Shown: piece after piece, positions 33,190-45,370 of the stretch | Layout of the letters: every line of letters begins with the position of its first letter | Numbering within the stretch: the stretch's first letter is position 1 | Assembly: GCA_015143295.1 (NCBI GenBank) | Contig: CM026570.1 | Location: forward strand, 28,526,445-28,590,444 | Reading direction: 5' to 3' | Origin: Tetracentron sinense | Lineage: Eukaryota > Streptophyta > Magnoliopsida > Trochodendrales > Trochodendraceae | DNA length: 64,000 nucleotides | Translations under genes and position numbers: made by a program | Notes under the pieces: model-generated | What the model saw: the letters and a program-made list of their open reading frames with translations, nothing else | Databases searched by the model: none | Told to the model about the DNA's origin: nothing

Positions 33190-33726
33190 ATGAAATGACT
33201 CTTGATATACTAATATTTCCATTGAGTGTGTAAACTTTCAGTGAAATAGTCCATACAGATCAAATTTTAAGATATGAAGAATTGAAGAGCTTAAGTCATC
33301 AAGGTCAAAGTTCAAATTCTAGTTCTTCCAAAACGCTTCAAAAGCTCAAGACAATGCATGAAGATCCATCAAGAGCGAAGCTTCTTAAAATCAAGATTGA
33401 AGATCATCTTTCATGAAGACTAGTGTCTAAGTTAAAGTGTCTAGGACCTTGTAAAAGTCCTCAAGACATTGGAAAAGAATTGCTCAAAGATTACCTAGAT
33501 AGACCCGAGATGACCTAGTATAATTTGGACATCATTCTAAGGCCCTAAAATGATTAAAATATTGACAGGAAAATGAAGCACTAGCTTTTGTGTACACTCG
33601 TCGATGACTCAAACCCAAATTACACTCACTCGTCGATGAGTGCCAGCGGGAAAAATCTTCAACGTCTAGTTTTAAAAGGCTAGTTCGCATTCAATGCTAT
33701 CCCCAACGGCCATATTGATTGTCTAA

Positions 33727-33736
33727 CTATAAATAG
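33727..33736 (+). promoter_or_regulatory. TATA box of copia-1 LTR
   Basis: CTATAAATAG in the LTR, downstream of the ACTCGTCGA palindromes. The same decamer is at 39442-39451 and 50952-50961 in the copia-2 LTRs. Confidence 0.75.
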
Positions 33737-34408
33737 AGTTGATTTATGATAAAAATACAACATTCTAAGGATTTCAATCACTGTTCTATTGCTCATTCAT
33801 CACTTACTAACTTCTAGCAATCAATACTTTATTTTTTCATTGAATACTTAGAATCCTAATCCTTCTTTCCTTGAGCATTCAATTCCAGTCAGTCTTGAGA
33901 GATCGTAAGTCTTGCATTCAATTCTTATCTAGCTCAAATTAGGAGCTTTCAATTCGGATTTCAAATCCACAAATTTTTGTATTTATTGAAAGTCAAGAAT
34001 CAGGGATTCTTCTACCCTATCACGAAGAGTGTCTTCTTTGTATCCAAGAGAGAGTCTCTCTTGAAGAGGTTATTCCTTAGCTTATTAAAAGGAGAGCTAT
34101 AGGTTCTTCCTGAGCCTGGAAAAGGATTGTAAGGCTTGCTCTCTGCCATTAAAGAACAGTATGATTAGTGAATCGTGTGAAAATCCTTGAAGCAAAAAAG
34201 CTTAAAGGTGGGGACGTAGGCAAGTTGCTGAACCCCGATAACATCTCTGGTGTCTGGTATCTTTACCCCTCTCTCTCTTTTATTATCTCTAATTTTATTT
34301 GATAGTTGTTGTGATAAATTTTAATCTTCGCAAATATCACTTAGAGTAAAATTTTAAATTTCCATAAACCATATTCACCCCTCCTCTAGGGTCCATCTGG
34401 GCATCAAT

Positions 34409-34420
34409 TGGTATCAGAGC
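34409..34420 (+). other. Primer-binding site of copia-1
   Basis: TGGTATCAGAGC two bases after the LTR end, initiator-Met type. Confidence 0.9.
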
Positions 34421-34466
34421 CTAGTGCTCCATTTTAGATCTAACCATCTTGAGTTAAAGATCCTCT

Positions 34467-35496
34467 ATGACAAACATATTTGCTACCACCTTAGGAGAGG
34501 GCCAATCAACCACCCGACCTCCATTGTTCAATGGAGAGAACTATAACTATTGAAAAACAAGTATGATGGTTTATCTCCAAGCCCTTGACTATGACTGCTG
34601 GAAAGTCATTGTCAAAGGACCTCATCTTCCTCACAAAGTAGTTGATGGTATTAGGAATCCTAAAACAGAAGATGAATGGAATAAGGCTGATATTAATCTC
34701 ATCCAAACAAATGCTAAGGCTGTTAGCAATTTGTATTGTACCTTAAGTCCTCAAGAGCTTAATAGAATCTCCGGATGTGATTTGGCCAAGGAAATATGGG
34801 ACAAACTCCAAGTCACATATAAAGGCACGAATCAAGTTAAAGAAGAAAAACTAAGTATGTTAGTTCATAAGTATGAACTTTTAAATGGAAAATGATGAAT
34901 CTATAGGAGACAAGTTTACTCGCTTTACCAATATTTTGAACGGACTAAAATCTCTTGGTAAGGTATACTCCAATGCAGAGAATGTTAGAAAATTCCTTCG
35001 CTCACTCCCAAAAGGTTGGGGTCCCAAAGTCACCGCCATTCAAGAAGTTAAGGATTTGACCAAGCTTCTAATGGATGAGCTTCTTGGATCTCTCATGAAA
35101 CACGAGGTCATAATGAAGGATCAAGAAGATGAACCAAAAGTGAAAAAGGGACTTGCCTTGAAGAGCACTCTAGAAAGTGAGGAAGAAGAGAGTGATGAAG
35201 ATGATGACATCGCTCTAATGGCAAGAAAGTTCAAGAAATTCTTGAAGCACAAGAAGAACTTCAAGAAAAGACCCTACAAAAGAGAATTCTCCAAGGAGAT
35301 AGCTAAAGGAGAATCAAGCAAAAATGAGCAAATCATTTACTATGAGTGTAAGAAGCTGGGACACATCAAGACTGAGTGTCGTCAATTGAAGAAAGGTCAA
35401 AGATTCAAGACAAAAGGGGATGAAAGCTACTTGGGACGACTCCAAAGGAAGTGGGTCGGATGACAACTCAAGTGAGGAAGAAGTTGCCAACCTTTG
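34467..35496 (+). pseudogene. Sirevirus gag of copia-1, N-terminal two thirds
   Basis: It starts ATG at 34467 (MTNIFATTLG). The expected Trp in NYNYWK is a TGA stop at about 34554, and the frame shifts near 34890. Conserved blocks include MVYLQALDYDCWKVIVKGPH and RSLPKGWGPKVTAIQE. A knuckle reads YYECKKLGHIKTEC, with the first Cys replaced by Tyr, so it is not a functional zinc knuckle. Acidic runs (EEEESDEDDD) follow the usual Sirevirus pattern. The frame is cut at 35496 by the minus-strand derivative and resumes at 52245. Confidence 0.86.
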
Positions 35497-36976
35497 CCTC
35501 AGATCTATGTTTGAGTTGAGAATCTACAAGTTCGAGGGGATGGTTAGGGCTTTCTATAAGTCTATCTACCCTTTTCGATGTTTTAATAATTAAGTTAAGG
35601 GATGATGTAATTTAAGTGCGTAAAATAGAAAGCCAAGCAAACCCCAACACAAGGATTTTTACGTGGAAACCCTTCCGGGAAAAACCATGGGACCTAGTCC
35701 AGCCATGAGAATTCATTAAGACAAAGTAAACAAGAACTTACAAAACTTGAACTTGACTCCTTCGGACTTGACACTTCGATCCTTCAGTTCTTAGTCCTCC
35801 ATGCCTCGAAAAGTCATATTATACTCACAAGTCCCATGATCAACCGCAACCACTCGTACTTCTCTTTGTGACTCAAAAACAGTCCACGATCTTCCGATCG
35901 TTCTCCGTCAATGACGGCTTCGGATTCCACCAACCAAATCACTCTACCACGATCCTTTTCGGATCTATCTCCTTTGGAAAGGCTCTGGAACACACCGGTC
36001 AAGGTATTCTATCCAGAATGGGTTGATGGTTTGATAAGAATCATCACCTAGATGGACTCCTTCAATGCACAAGTCCAAACAAGCTAATATGGAGCTTTGG
36101 GCTTGCCAACTCTAGGTTTAATGCACTAAAAAAAGGGGTAGAGAAAAATATATTCCATAGGTTTTATGACCTTTGGAGAACCTTAAAAATACTCTCCACA
36201 CACTCTCTAAGTTGTACTCCATGAAGTGGAAGGGTTCACAATATATAAAGACCCAAAAACAGTGTTTAGAAGTTGCTAAAATCGGTTAAAAACCAAAGAG
36301 GCAAGCATAGGGACGTTTTAGCAAAACTCCCATATCAGGATCGACCCCCAAGGATACTTCGATCGACAAAAATGTACACTTGGGTCAACCATAGGATTCT
36401 CCAGGGTCGACCCCCACATTTTGAAGTTGCTGTCCAAAAACGCCATACAAATATTTTTGGCACTTCAGGGTCGACCCTAAACGCCCAGGGTCGACCCTGA
36501 GGCTAAAAATGATTTTACAACTTCATTTTTAGCTCTTAGTACATTCACAAAAGTTGTATCTCTTTTTGACGTGGTCGATTTGACATATTATAGAGCAAAA
36601 TCTGAGATACGGTTTGTAAGATATGCCCAAAACAAACAACCTTAGTTTTTTTGAAAACATTTCAGATTTTAAAACAAGTTCTGCACTGTTTATCTCATCA
36701 CCTAGGGTCCGTATGATTAGACTAGGATACTTACCACCTCAGGTATCATGTTAGGATTATTCTAGGTCAAATCCCACCTATGGTCACATGGTATCTAGGT
36801 CACTTACCATTCTATGAAGGAAATGATCAACCGAGTGGATCAACCGGTCTTCTTTGGTCTTCAACTTCGCTTTGGCGTGGATGCTTGAAGGTAATGACAC
36901 AAGACACACACCTAGACACCTAGACTCACTTGTTTTGACACCGGAATATGCCAACACAAAAAACATGGACTTTACA
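35497..36976 (-). mobile_element. 3' LTR of minus-strand Sirevirus derivative
   Basis: On the minus strand it starts TGTAAAGTCCATG at 36976 next to the PPT. It aligns to the other LTR but lacks its last 20-odd bases. The junction with copia-1 gag falls on CCTCA, present both in gag and near the LTR end, so a small deletion between CCTCA repeats removed the terminus and the original target duplication. AGGGTCGACCCT palindromes lie at about 36349-36502, upstream (sense) of a TATATATT near 36240. Confidence 0.82.
36349..36502. repeat. U3 palindromes AGGGTCGACCCT, minus Sirevirus LTR
   Basis: About five copies of AGGGTCGACCCT or GGATCGACCCC variants in 150 bp. They lie about 100-250 bp upstream of the TATA-like sequence in minus-strand sense. 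The same set recurs at 51605-51770 and 57750-57900. Confidence 0.8.
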
Positions 36977-37870
36977 ATCTCCCCCTTTGGCAATTCCGTG
37001 CCAAAACCAAACTGAAGTACATGACTTAACACAAACTCACCCAAACACATCAAAACGGAGAACTAGAACATTACATGACTCCAACACTCTTACATGACAT
37101 CAATTGACAAATCATCTTAAATTAATCAAGGCACTTAAGCTCTTGTCAAGTATAGTCTGTCGTTTGCTGCAACCCTACACTTACACATGCTCATAAACAA
37201 AACACCTAGTAAAGCATGTATGGAATATAATACCCAACATTCTCTCCCTTTTTGGCACAATTGCCAAAGGTAATCATGATGCCAATATCACAAAGACAAC
37301 GCCAATTTAACACATGTGAAATATCAAGGCAATCACAATACAACCAATCAAATGCAGATAATGAGGGGACTAAAGAGCGGGGAACTAAATAGAAATATAG
37401 AACTTAAACTCCCCCTCAACAAATCAAACACAAACTCCCCCTTAACAGCTCAATCACCAACTCCCCCTCATCAATGCAACTTGATCTTCTCCCCCTAAGA
37501 TCAAGGAGACCATCAAAAACAGGGCACCTATGTTAGAATGGCCCATGCCAAACAAAAAGAAACACACAAAAAAATATCATGTGCCACACAAACATGCATC
37601 AAAAGCATTCCAAGTAGTAGTAATTGAAGATTACAAATCTAATGAAGAACATAATTAGTTATTCCAACTGAGGATACAAATCTAACTAAATCTCACGGAA
37701 TGCTAAATTATACCCAATTCACTTAGACACATTTAGTGAACAGTTCAAAAGTGAAGCATTGTGTGTAGTGGTGGTCTGACCAGATACTAGATAAAGGTTT
37801 CTTTCCCTTTCCAAGGATATGACATTAACCACTAAGGGGACCTAGTTAGTGAACCTGCTCTGATACCAAT
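36977..37870 (-). other. Internal region of derivative: multi-PPT block and PBS
   Basis: On the minus strand the purine tract abutting the LTR is at 36977-36989. Additional copies of RRGGGGGAG lie near 37410-37420, 37433-37444, 37460-37470 and 37486-37497. Multiple PPT-like tracts upstream of the 3' LTR are a described Sirevirus hallmark. The PBS is at 37857-37868. No gag or pol remains; nothing else recognisable. Confidence 0.8.
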
Positions 37871-38734
37871 TGAAAAATCTAATTTGGTGAACCTCAAATC
37901 TATATTTGAGTTGAGAATCTACAAGTTCGAGGGGATGGTTAGGGCATCCTATAAGTCTATCTACCATTTTTGATGTTTTAATAATTAAGTTATTAAGTTA
38001 AGGGATGATGTAATTTAAGTTCTGAAAATAGAAAGCCAAGCAAACCACAACACAAGGATTTTTACGTGGAAACCCTTCCGGGAAAAACCACGGGACCTAG
38101 TCCAGCCTTGAGAATCCACTAAGACAAAGTAAACAAGAACTTACAAGACTTGAACTTGACTCTTTCGGACTCGACACTTCGATCATTCAGTTCTTAGTCC
38201 TCCACGCCTCGAAAATTCATCATGTACTCACAAGTTCCATGATCAACCACAACCGCTCGTACTTCTCTTTGTGTCTCGAAAACAATCCATGATCTTCCGA
38301 TCATTCTCCGTTAATGACGGCTTCGGATTCCACCAACCAAATCACTCTACCACAATCCTTCTCGGATCAATCTCCTTCGCAAAGGCTCCGAAACACTCCG
38401 GTCAAGGTGTTCTATCCAGAACGGGTTGATGGTTTGATAAGAATCATCACCTAGATGGACTCCTTCAATGCATAAGTCCAAACAAGCTAATATAGAGCTT
38501 TGGACTTGCCAACTCTAGGTTTAATGCACTAACAAAAGTGGTAAAGAAAAATATATTCCATAGTTTTTATGACATCTGGAGAACCTTAAAAATACTCTCC
38601 ACACACTCCCTAAGTTGTACTCCACGAAGTGGAAGGGTTCACAATATATAGAGACCCAAAAACAGTGTTTAGAAGTTGCTAAAATCGGTTAAAAACCAAA
38701 GAGGCAAGCAAAGGGACGTTTTAGCAAAACTCCC
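37871..38734 (-). mobile_element. 5' LTR of minus Sirevirus derivative, left part
   Basis: It starts tgaaaaatctaatttgg next to the PBS. It is interrupted at 38734 by copia-2 and continues at 51603-52244; rejoined length is about 1506 bp. The uninterrupted sequence at the target (actcccatattagggtcg) is visible in the paralogous LTR near 57747, confirming the empty site. Confidence 0.86.
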
Positions 38735-39252
38735 TATTAGCCCCAAGGTTACAACTATAAGTACCCTTATAAGTTTCAATGACGACACAATAATGAAATG
38801 ACTCAAGTTGCACTAATATGTTCATTAAGTATGTGAAATTTCAGAAAAGAAGCCTATTAAGGTCAAAAATTCAAGATATGAAGAATTGAAGAGCTTAATT
38901 CATTTTCAAAGTCATCAAGGTCGAAGTTCAAGTGCTAGAAGCCCCAAAAGCTCAAGACAGATTCTTGAAGATCCATCAAGAGTAAAGCTTCTCAAATCAA
39001 GAATGAAGATTGGTGTCTAAAGTTAAAAATGTCTAGGACCTTGTAAAAATAAAAATAAAAGCTCTCAAGACATTGGAAAAGGATTGCTCAAAGATTACCT
39101 AGAATGACTCTAGGAGACCTAGTACAACATGAACATCTTTCTCATACCCTAAAATGATGATTAAAATAATATTAAATCCTTTGCTAAGGGTCCTAACATG
39201 TTTTCCACCTTTTTGGTCTCATAAAGATGAGTTTACTGAAAAATTTTCAGTG

Positions 39253-39372
39253 GATTCGTCGACGAGTACAAAGGACTTGTCGACGAGTAGGTGACAGAAA
39301 ATTGAAGCAATTGCTTCAGTCTCCACTCGGAGACAAATCAAGCCTGATTCTCTCCCACTCGTCGATGAGTGC
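39253..39372. repeat. U3 palindromes ACTCGTCGACGAGT, copia-2 5' LTR
   Basis: Three good copies (39253-39269, 39275-39290, 39355-39372) and one decayed copy end 70 bp before the TATA box. The copia-1 LTR (33596-33640) and the 3' LTR (50765-50883) have the same motif at the same place. Confidence 0.82.
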
Positions 39373-39441
39373 CTGTAGGAAAACCCTATAACGGCTATTT
39401 CGCATTCAATGCTACTCCCAACGGCTATATTGATTGCCCAA

Positions 39442-39451
39442 CTATAAATAG
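39442..39451 (+). promoter_or_regulatory. TATA box of copia-2 5' LTR
   Basis: CTATAAATAG, identical in all three copia LTRs of this window. Confidence 0.78.
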
Positions 39452-40114
39452 ATCAAAATTATGATGATTTAAATATAGATCTAACACAGTTTCATTGATT
39501 TTTTATCACTCATAAATTCCTAGCAATCAATACTCTATTTTTCACTAAATACTTAGAATCCAAATCTCTTTTATTTTGAGCAGTGAATACCATTCTATCT
39601 TGAGAGATTTTTAGCCTTATATTCAACTCTTATATAGCTCGATCTAGGAGCTTCCAATTCGAATTGAAAATCCACAAATTTCTATTGTTCTTGAAAGCCA
39701 AGAATCAGGGATTCTTGCACCCTGTCAAGGAGAAAGTCTTCTTGTATCCAAGAGAGAGTCTCTCTTGAAGAGGTTAGTCCTTAGCCTGTAAAAGGATAGT
39801 CAAAGGTTCTTCCTAACCCTGTAAAAGGAGTGTAAGGCTTGCTCTCTGCCGAAAAGAAGAGTACGATTAGTGAATCGTGTGGAAATCCTTGAAGCATGAA
39901 AGCTGAAAGGCGGGGATGTAGGCAAGTTGCTAAACCTCGATAACATATTTGGTGTCTGGTATCTCTATTCCTCTCTTTCCTTTTCATCTATGATTTTAGT
40001 TGGTAATTATTGTGATAAGTTTTTAATTTCTGCTAATATCACTTAGAGTAATTTTTAAATATTCCCTAAACCCTATTCAACCCCCCCTCTAGGGTCCATT
40101 GTCTGGGCATCAAT

Positions 40115-40126
40115 TGGTATCAGAGC
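40115..40126 (+). other. Primer-binding site of copia-2
   Basis: TGGTATCAGAGC two bases after the 5' LTR end, initiator-Met tRNA type. Confidence 0.92.
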
Positions 40127-40174
40127 CTTGTGCTCTCTTTTTTTGATTTAACCATCTTGAGTTAAAGATCCCGT

Positions 40175-41462
40175 ATGGCAAACATTTTTGCTACTACCTT
40201 AGGAAAGGGCCAATCGACCACCCAACCTCCATTGTTCAATGGGGAAAACTATAATTATTGGAAAACTAGAATGATGGTCTATTTACAAGCTCTTGACTAT
40301 GACTGTTGGAAAGTGATTGTCAAAGGGCCTCATCTACCTCATAAAGTAGTTGATGGTATTAGAATCCCTAAAACTGAGGATGAATGGAATGAAGCAGACA
40401 TCAAACTCATTCAAACAAATGCTAAGGCTATTAGCAATTTGTACTGTGCCTTAAGTCCACAAGAGTTCAATAGAATCTCTGGATGTGACCCAGCCAAGGA
40501 AATATGGGACAAATTCCAAGTCACATATGAAGGTACAAATCATGTAAAAGAAGAAAAAATAAGCATGTTAGTTCATAAGTATGAACTCTTTAAAATGGAA
40601 AAGGAAGAATCCATTGGAGATATGTTTACTCGCTTTACAAATATCTTAAATGAACTGAAATCTCTGGGTAAGGTATACTCTAATACAGAAAATGTTTAGA
40701 AAAATCATTCGCTCACTTCCAAAAAGTTGGGGTCCCAAAGTCACCGCCATTCAAGAAGCAAAGGATTTGACCAAGCTTCAAATGGGCGAGCTTCTTGGAT
40801 CTCTCATGACTCACAAAGTCATAATGAAAGATCAAAAAGATGAACCAAAAGCAAAAAGGAGACTTGCATTAAAGACTACTCAAGAAAGTGAGGAAGAAGA
40901 AAGTGATGAAGATGATGACATCTCTTTAATGATAAGAAAGTTCAAGAAATTCTTGAAACACAAGAAGAACTTCAAGAAAAGTCCTTACAAGAGAGAATTC
41001 TCCAAGGAGGTAGCCAAAGGAGAATCAAGAAAAAAAGAGCAAATCATTTGCTATGAGTATAAGAAGCCAGGACACATCAAGATCGAGTGTCCTCAACTGA
41101 AGAAAGGCCAAAGATTCAAGAAAAAGACAATGAAAGCCACTTGGGATGACTTGGAAGGAAGTGGTTCGGATGATAACTCGAGTGAGGAAGAAGTTGCCAA
41201 CCTTTGCCTCATGGCTCTTGATAATGAGGAGGTAAATTCTTCACCTAGTGAATCTCTATCGTATGAAGAAATTAGAGAGGCATTTGATGAACTCTATGTA
41301 GAATTTCTTAAATTAGGATCAAAGAACAAACAACTTAAAAAGGAAAACATCTCTCTTTCAAACTCAAATGATTTTTTACTAACAGAGAAAAATGATTTAC
41401 TCAATGAGAAAATCATACTTGAAAAGGAAAACAATGTTTTGAATGAAAAATTTAAAAATTAA
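40175..41462 (+). pseudogene. gag: Sirevirus gag of copia-2
   Basis: ATG at 40175 (MANIFATTLGKGQSTTQPP). It is open to 40699, where a 1-base insertion shifts the frame into 40692-41462. Features include MVYLQALDYDCWKVIVKGPH, the RSLPKSWGPKVTAIQE block, an acidic EEEESDEDDD run, basic KFLKHKKNFKK, and a knuckle CYEYKKPGHIKIEC in which the second Cys is Tyr. A coiled-coil-like Leu/Lys/Glu region follows (about 41330-41450) before a stop at 41462. It is probably non-functional because of the frameshift and the damaged knuckle. Confidence 0.88.
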
Positions 41463-41911
41463 CCCCAAGGACTAACTTGTGAGTGTGAAGAGTTAAAAAC
41501 CAAAGTCATCAATTTAACTAAAATTCCTCATACCTTATCAACGGGGGAAAAGAATCTTGAAAGACTTTTGGGCCAACAAAGATGTGTCTTTGGTAAAGCC
41601 GGTCTTGGATATAACCCCTTCTCTAAACAAAAGGAATACCAAAATTTCTTTTCAAAATCCAAAAATGTTTTGAATGCTCTTTCTAATGCTTTTTTCACCT
41701 TTAATGGAAAGAAGGTAATTAAAAAGATTTGGGTTCCAAAAGGATCATACACTCCTAAAATCATCCACAAAGGACCACACATGGTTTGGGTACCAAAAGG
41801 AACTCACCCTCCCAAAAACATTCAAAAATCAGTTTGGATTCCATCCAAAACTGTGTGGGTTTCAGGAGGATTATATGTTGGAGTTACTTAAATTTTGTTT
41901 TGTAGGTTTGT
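41463..41911 (+). pseudogene. Gag C-terminal linker region of copia-2
   Basis: The frame continues after the stop with STGEKNLERLLGQQRC and repeated tryptophan motifs (IWVPKG, HMVWVPKG, KSVWIP). This is the usual Sirevirus linker between knuckle and protease. The same region of copia-1 is split between 52500-52673 and 55116-55370. Confidence 0.75.
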
Positions 41912-43092
41912 TTGAAATCTAACCCCTCCAAGACAAGATGGTTCTTGGATAGTGGATTTTCAAGGCACGTATCAGGAAACAAAGAATTATTCATCTCAAT
42001 CTCTCCAAAGGATGGAAGACATGTGACCTTCGGGGACAATGCAAAAGGGAAAATCATCGGCATAGGTAATGTTGGTAAGAACTCCACTACTTTTATTGAA
42101 AATGTTCTACTTGTTGAAGGTCTTAAACATAACTTAATTAGTATTAGTCAATTGTGTGATAAAGGTTTAAATATTTTCTTTAAATCAAACGTTTGCATTA
42201 TCAAGGATAAAGATAACATTACTACCTTATTCATAACTCATAGACATGAAATGTATATACAATTGATTTTAATGAACTTATTTCCCAAAACCTTATGTGT
42301 TTTTTAGCCATTAATGAAACTAGTTGGTTATGGCATAGAAGACTTGGTCATGCAAGTATGGATTTACTTTCAAAATTATTAAGAAAAGACCTAGTTAAAA
42401 GCCTTCCAAAAACCAAGTTCTTAAAAGATAAAGTTTGTGATGCCTGTCAACTAGCTAGATAAATCAAGTCCTCTTTAAAAAAGAAACTAGTAATATCCAC
42501 TTCTAGACCTCTAGAATTACTACATTTGGATTTGTTTGGACCTAATGACGTTGCAAGTCTAGCGGGTAAACTTTATGCTTTTGTTATTATTGATGACTAC
42601 TCTAGATTCACTTGGGTCTTATTCCTAGCTCATAAAAATGAAGTACATGTCTTATTTGAAAAATTCTGTAAAAGAGTGCAAAATAAAATAGGCTACTCCA
42701 TTAATGCTATAAGAAGTGATAGAGGTGGAGAATTCATGAACAAGGATCTTGAATCTTTCTGTGAAGAAAATGGTTTTAACCATAATTTCTCTGCTCCTAG
42801 AACTCCTCAACAAAATGGAGTAGTTGAAAGAAAGAATAGATCATTACAAGAAATGGGTAGGACTATGCTAAATGAACATAATTTACCTAACTATTTTTGG
42901 GTTGAATCCATTAACACTGCTTGCTATATGATTAATAGAATGATTATTAGAAGCAAGTTAACCAAAACTCCTTATGAACGTTGGCATGGTAGATCACCAA
43001 ATATTAGTTACTTCAAAGTTTTTGATTGCAAATGCTTTATTATAAATAGTAAACCAAACTTGAAGAAATTTGAACCAAAATCAAGTAAATGA
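41912..43092 (+). pseudogene. Protease and integrase of copia-2
   Basis: The protease has RWFLDSGFSRHVSG with the DSG active site intact. The pre-integrase zinc region WHRRLGHASMD ... VCDACQLAR then has a TAG stop at about 42462. The integrase core runs from DLFGPNDVASLAG through SDRGGEFM and NGVVERKNRS, so all three catalytic acidic residues are present. It ends at a stop at 43092 (PKSSK). A frameshift separates protease from integrase near 42300. The domain order protease-integrase-RT is diagnostic for Ty1/copia. Confidence 0.88.
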
Positions 43093-43524
43093 ATCTTTCT
43101 TGGTTACTCTACTAATAGCAAAGCCTATAGGGTGTTCAATAAAACAACTTTAATTGTTGAAGAATCTATGCATGTTATTTTTAATGAATCAAATCATTTT
43201 AAAACTAAAATTTTTGAAGATGATGATCAAACTGATAAACTAAATAATCTATCTAAGAATATAGTGAACTTGGAAATCAACAAAGAAGAAAATGCAAATT
43301 AACATAATCCTATTAACTTAGACAATGAAGACTTAGAAGAAAATGAAATTCATCTACCCAAGGCTTGGAGATTAATTAAAGATCATCCTAAAGAACAAAT
43401 TCTTGGTAACATGGATCAAGGTGTAAGAACTAGAAGAAACATATACAATAATCTTGCATTCATCTCTCAAATTGAATCTAAGAATGCTCTTTAGGCAATA
43501 AAAGATGAATCTTGGGGAATAGCT

Positions 43525-45009
43525 ATGCAAGAAGAATTAAACCAATTTGAAAGAAATCAAGTATGGATGTTTGTACCAAGGCCTAAAAGTAAATCTATAA
43601 TAGGTACTAAATGGGTCTTTAAAAATAAAAAGGATGAAGAAGGAAATATAGTTAAAAATAAAGCTAGATTGGTAGCTCAAGGTTACAATCAAGAAGAAGG
43701 AATTGATTATGACGAAACCTTTGCTCCTATTGCTCGACTTGAGGCTATTAGGATGTTAGTTGCTTATGTCTGTTATAAGGATTTTAAACTTTATCAAATG
43801 GATGTTAAAAGTGTTTTCTTAAATGGTTTTATTTCTGAAGAAGTTTATGTAGAACAACCTCCTTGTTTTGAAGATCACAAAATGCCTAATCATGTTTTCA
43901 AACTCTCTAAAGCTCTCTATGGTTTAAAGCAAGCTCCCAGAGCTTGGTATGATAGACTTAGTGGTTTTCTAATTGAAAAAGAGTTCATTAGAGGTGAAAT
44001 TGATACTACCTTGTTTATTAAGTCCAAAAACAATGATATGCTTTTAGTTCAAATCTATGTTGATGATATCATTTTTGGATCTACTAATGACTCCTTCTGT
44101 CAAGAATTTGCTAAGACGATGCAGGATGAATTTGAAATGAGCATAATGGGAGAACTAACCTTCTTCCTTAGACTTCAAATCAAGCAATCAAAAGAATGCA
44201 TTTTCATAAGTGAAGCCAAGTACACTACAGAGCTGCTCAAGAAGTTTGGTATAGACAACTCAAAGAATCCTGACATTCCTATGAGTCCAACCACAAAGCT
44301 GGATAAAGATGAAAAGGGCTTAAGTGTAGAAGAAACAAAATATCAAGGTATGACTGGTAGTCTTTTATATCTAACTGCTAGTAGGCCTGATATTATGTTT
44401 AGTGTGTGTATGTGTGCTAGATTTCAAGCTAATCCTAAAGACTCACATATGACTGCTATCAAAAGAATCTTCAAATACTTAATTGGAACAATAGATCTAG
44501 GTCTTTGGTATCCTAAGAACACATCATTAGAACTAGTTAGCTATTCTGATGCAGACTTTGCTGGTTGCAAAATTGATAGGAAAAGCACTAGTGGCTCATG
44601 TCATTTCTTAGGACACTCTTTAGTTTCATGGTCATGTAAGAAACAAAACTCTGTATCTCTATCAACAGCTGAGGTTGAATATGTAGCAGCTAAGAATTGT
44701 TGTGCTCAAACATTATACATGAAACAACAACTATAAGATTTTAAATTATTCTATGATAAAATTCCAATTAAATGTGATAACACAAGTGTAATATGTATGA
44801 CATAGAATCCAATTTAACATTTAAGAACAAAACATATTGAGATAAGATATCATTTCATAAGGGATCATGTTCAAAATGGAGATGTAATGTTAGAATTTGT
44901 TGAAACTAATAATCAACTTGCAGACATATTCATTAAACCTCTTCCTTATGAAAGATTCAATAATCTAATAAGAGAATTAGACATGGCTAGCCTTGATGAC
45001 ATCAATTGA
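43525..45009 (+). pseudogene. Reverse transcriptase and RNase H of copia-2
   Basis: A long open RT frame (403 codons, to 44736) carries [51 protein letters not shown] and the catalytic YVDD at 44056-44067. RNase H motifs follow ([24 protein letters not shown]). A TAA replaces a Glu codon after MKQQL at 44734-44736. The frame continues with ADIFIKPLPYERF to about 45009. The 43093-43524 linker has several stops. Motif spelling is that of SIRE-type copia. Confidence 0.9.
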
Positions 45010-45186
45010 AAAATATGCCTAATGAAGAACAAAGTAAGAGTTTATATGAAAAATTCTTGCTTGTGCTATATCATGCCAAATATTTAGTCTCTCATAATTA
45101 AAAATGTCCTAAAATATTTTTTCAAAAGGTTAAAGTGCTTAAAGAATCCATCCAGATAATCAAAATTTTTTTTTCTCAAATTTTTT

Positions 45187-45362
45187 GTTAGACTCGTCGA
45201 CAAGTCCTCTCCACTTGGCGACGAGTAAGGTACACGTCTTTTTCTATTATGTTTCGGGCTTCACTTGACGATGAGACAATACAACTCGACCACGAGTGTG
45301 TTTTTTTTCTTTAGGTTTTCCAGCCACTCAACGACGAGTTCAACCTACTTGTCTACGAGTGC
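45187..45362. repeat. Internal ACTCGTCGACGAGT-type palindrome array before the extra ORF
   Basis: Six copies or variants (45191-45206, 45212-45228, 45262-45277, 45283-45298, 45325-45340, 45347-45362) of the same motif that fills the U3 of this element's LTRs. The array lies between pol and the extra ORF. Confidence 0.8.
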
Positions 45363-45370
45363 CTTCGAGA

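Larger units (their letters stand above)
32101..34406 (+). mobile_element. 5' LTR of copia-1 with internal insertion
   Basis: It begins TGTTAGCCTCAAGG and ends ctgggcatca next to the PBS. About 1275 bp remain when the 1017-bp insertion (32173-33189) and one duplication copy are ignored, similar to the copia-2 LTRs. It contains ACTCGTCGATGAGT palindromes at about 33596-33640 and a TATA box, CTATAAATAG, at 33727-33736. Confidence 0.87.
38735..40112 (+). mobile_element. 5' LTR of copia-2 (1378 bp)
   Basis: It begins TATTAGCCCC (TG changed to TA) and ends ctgggcatca. The TATA box CTATAAATAG is at 39442-39451. It is about 140 bp longer than the 3' LTR, mostly through a segment around 39160-39260 absent from the latter. 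Confidence 0.9.

Noticed and set aside
32462-33233. Open frames in the 1-kb retroposon
   Set aside because: Short, interrupted by A/T runs, and without similarity I recognise to reverse transcriptase or other proteins.
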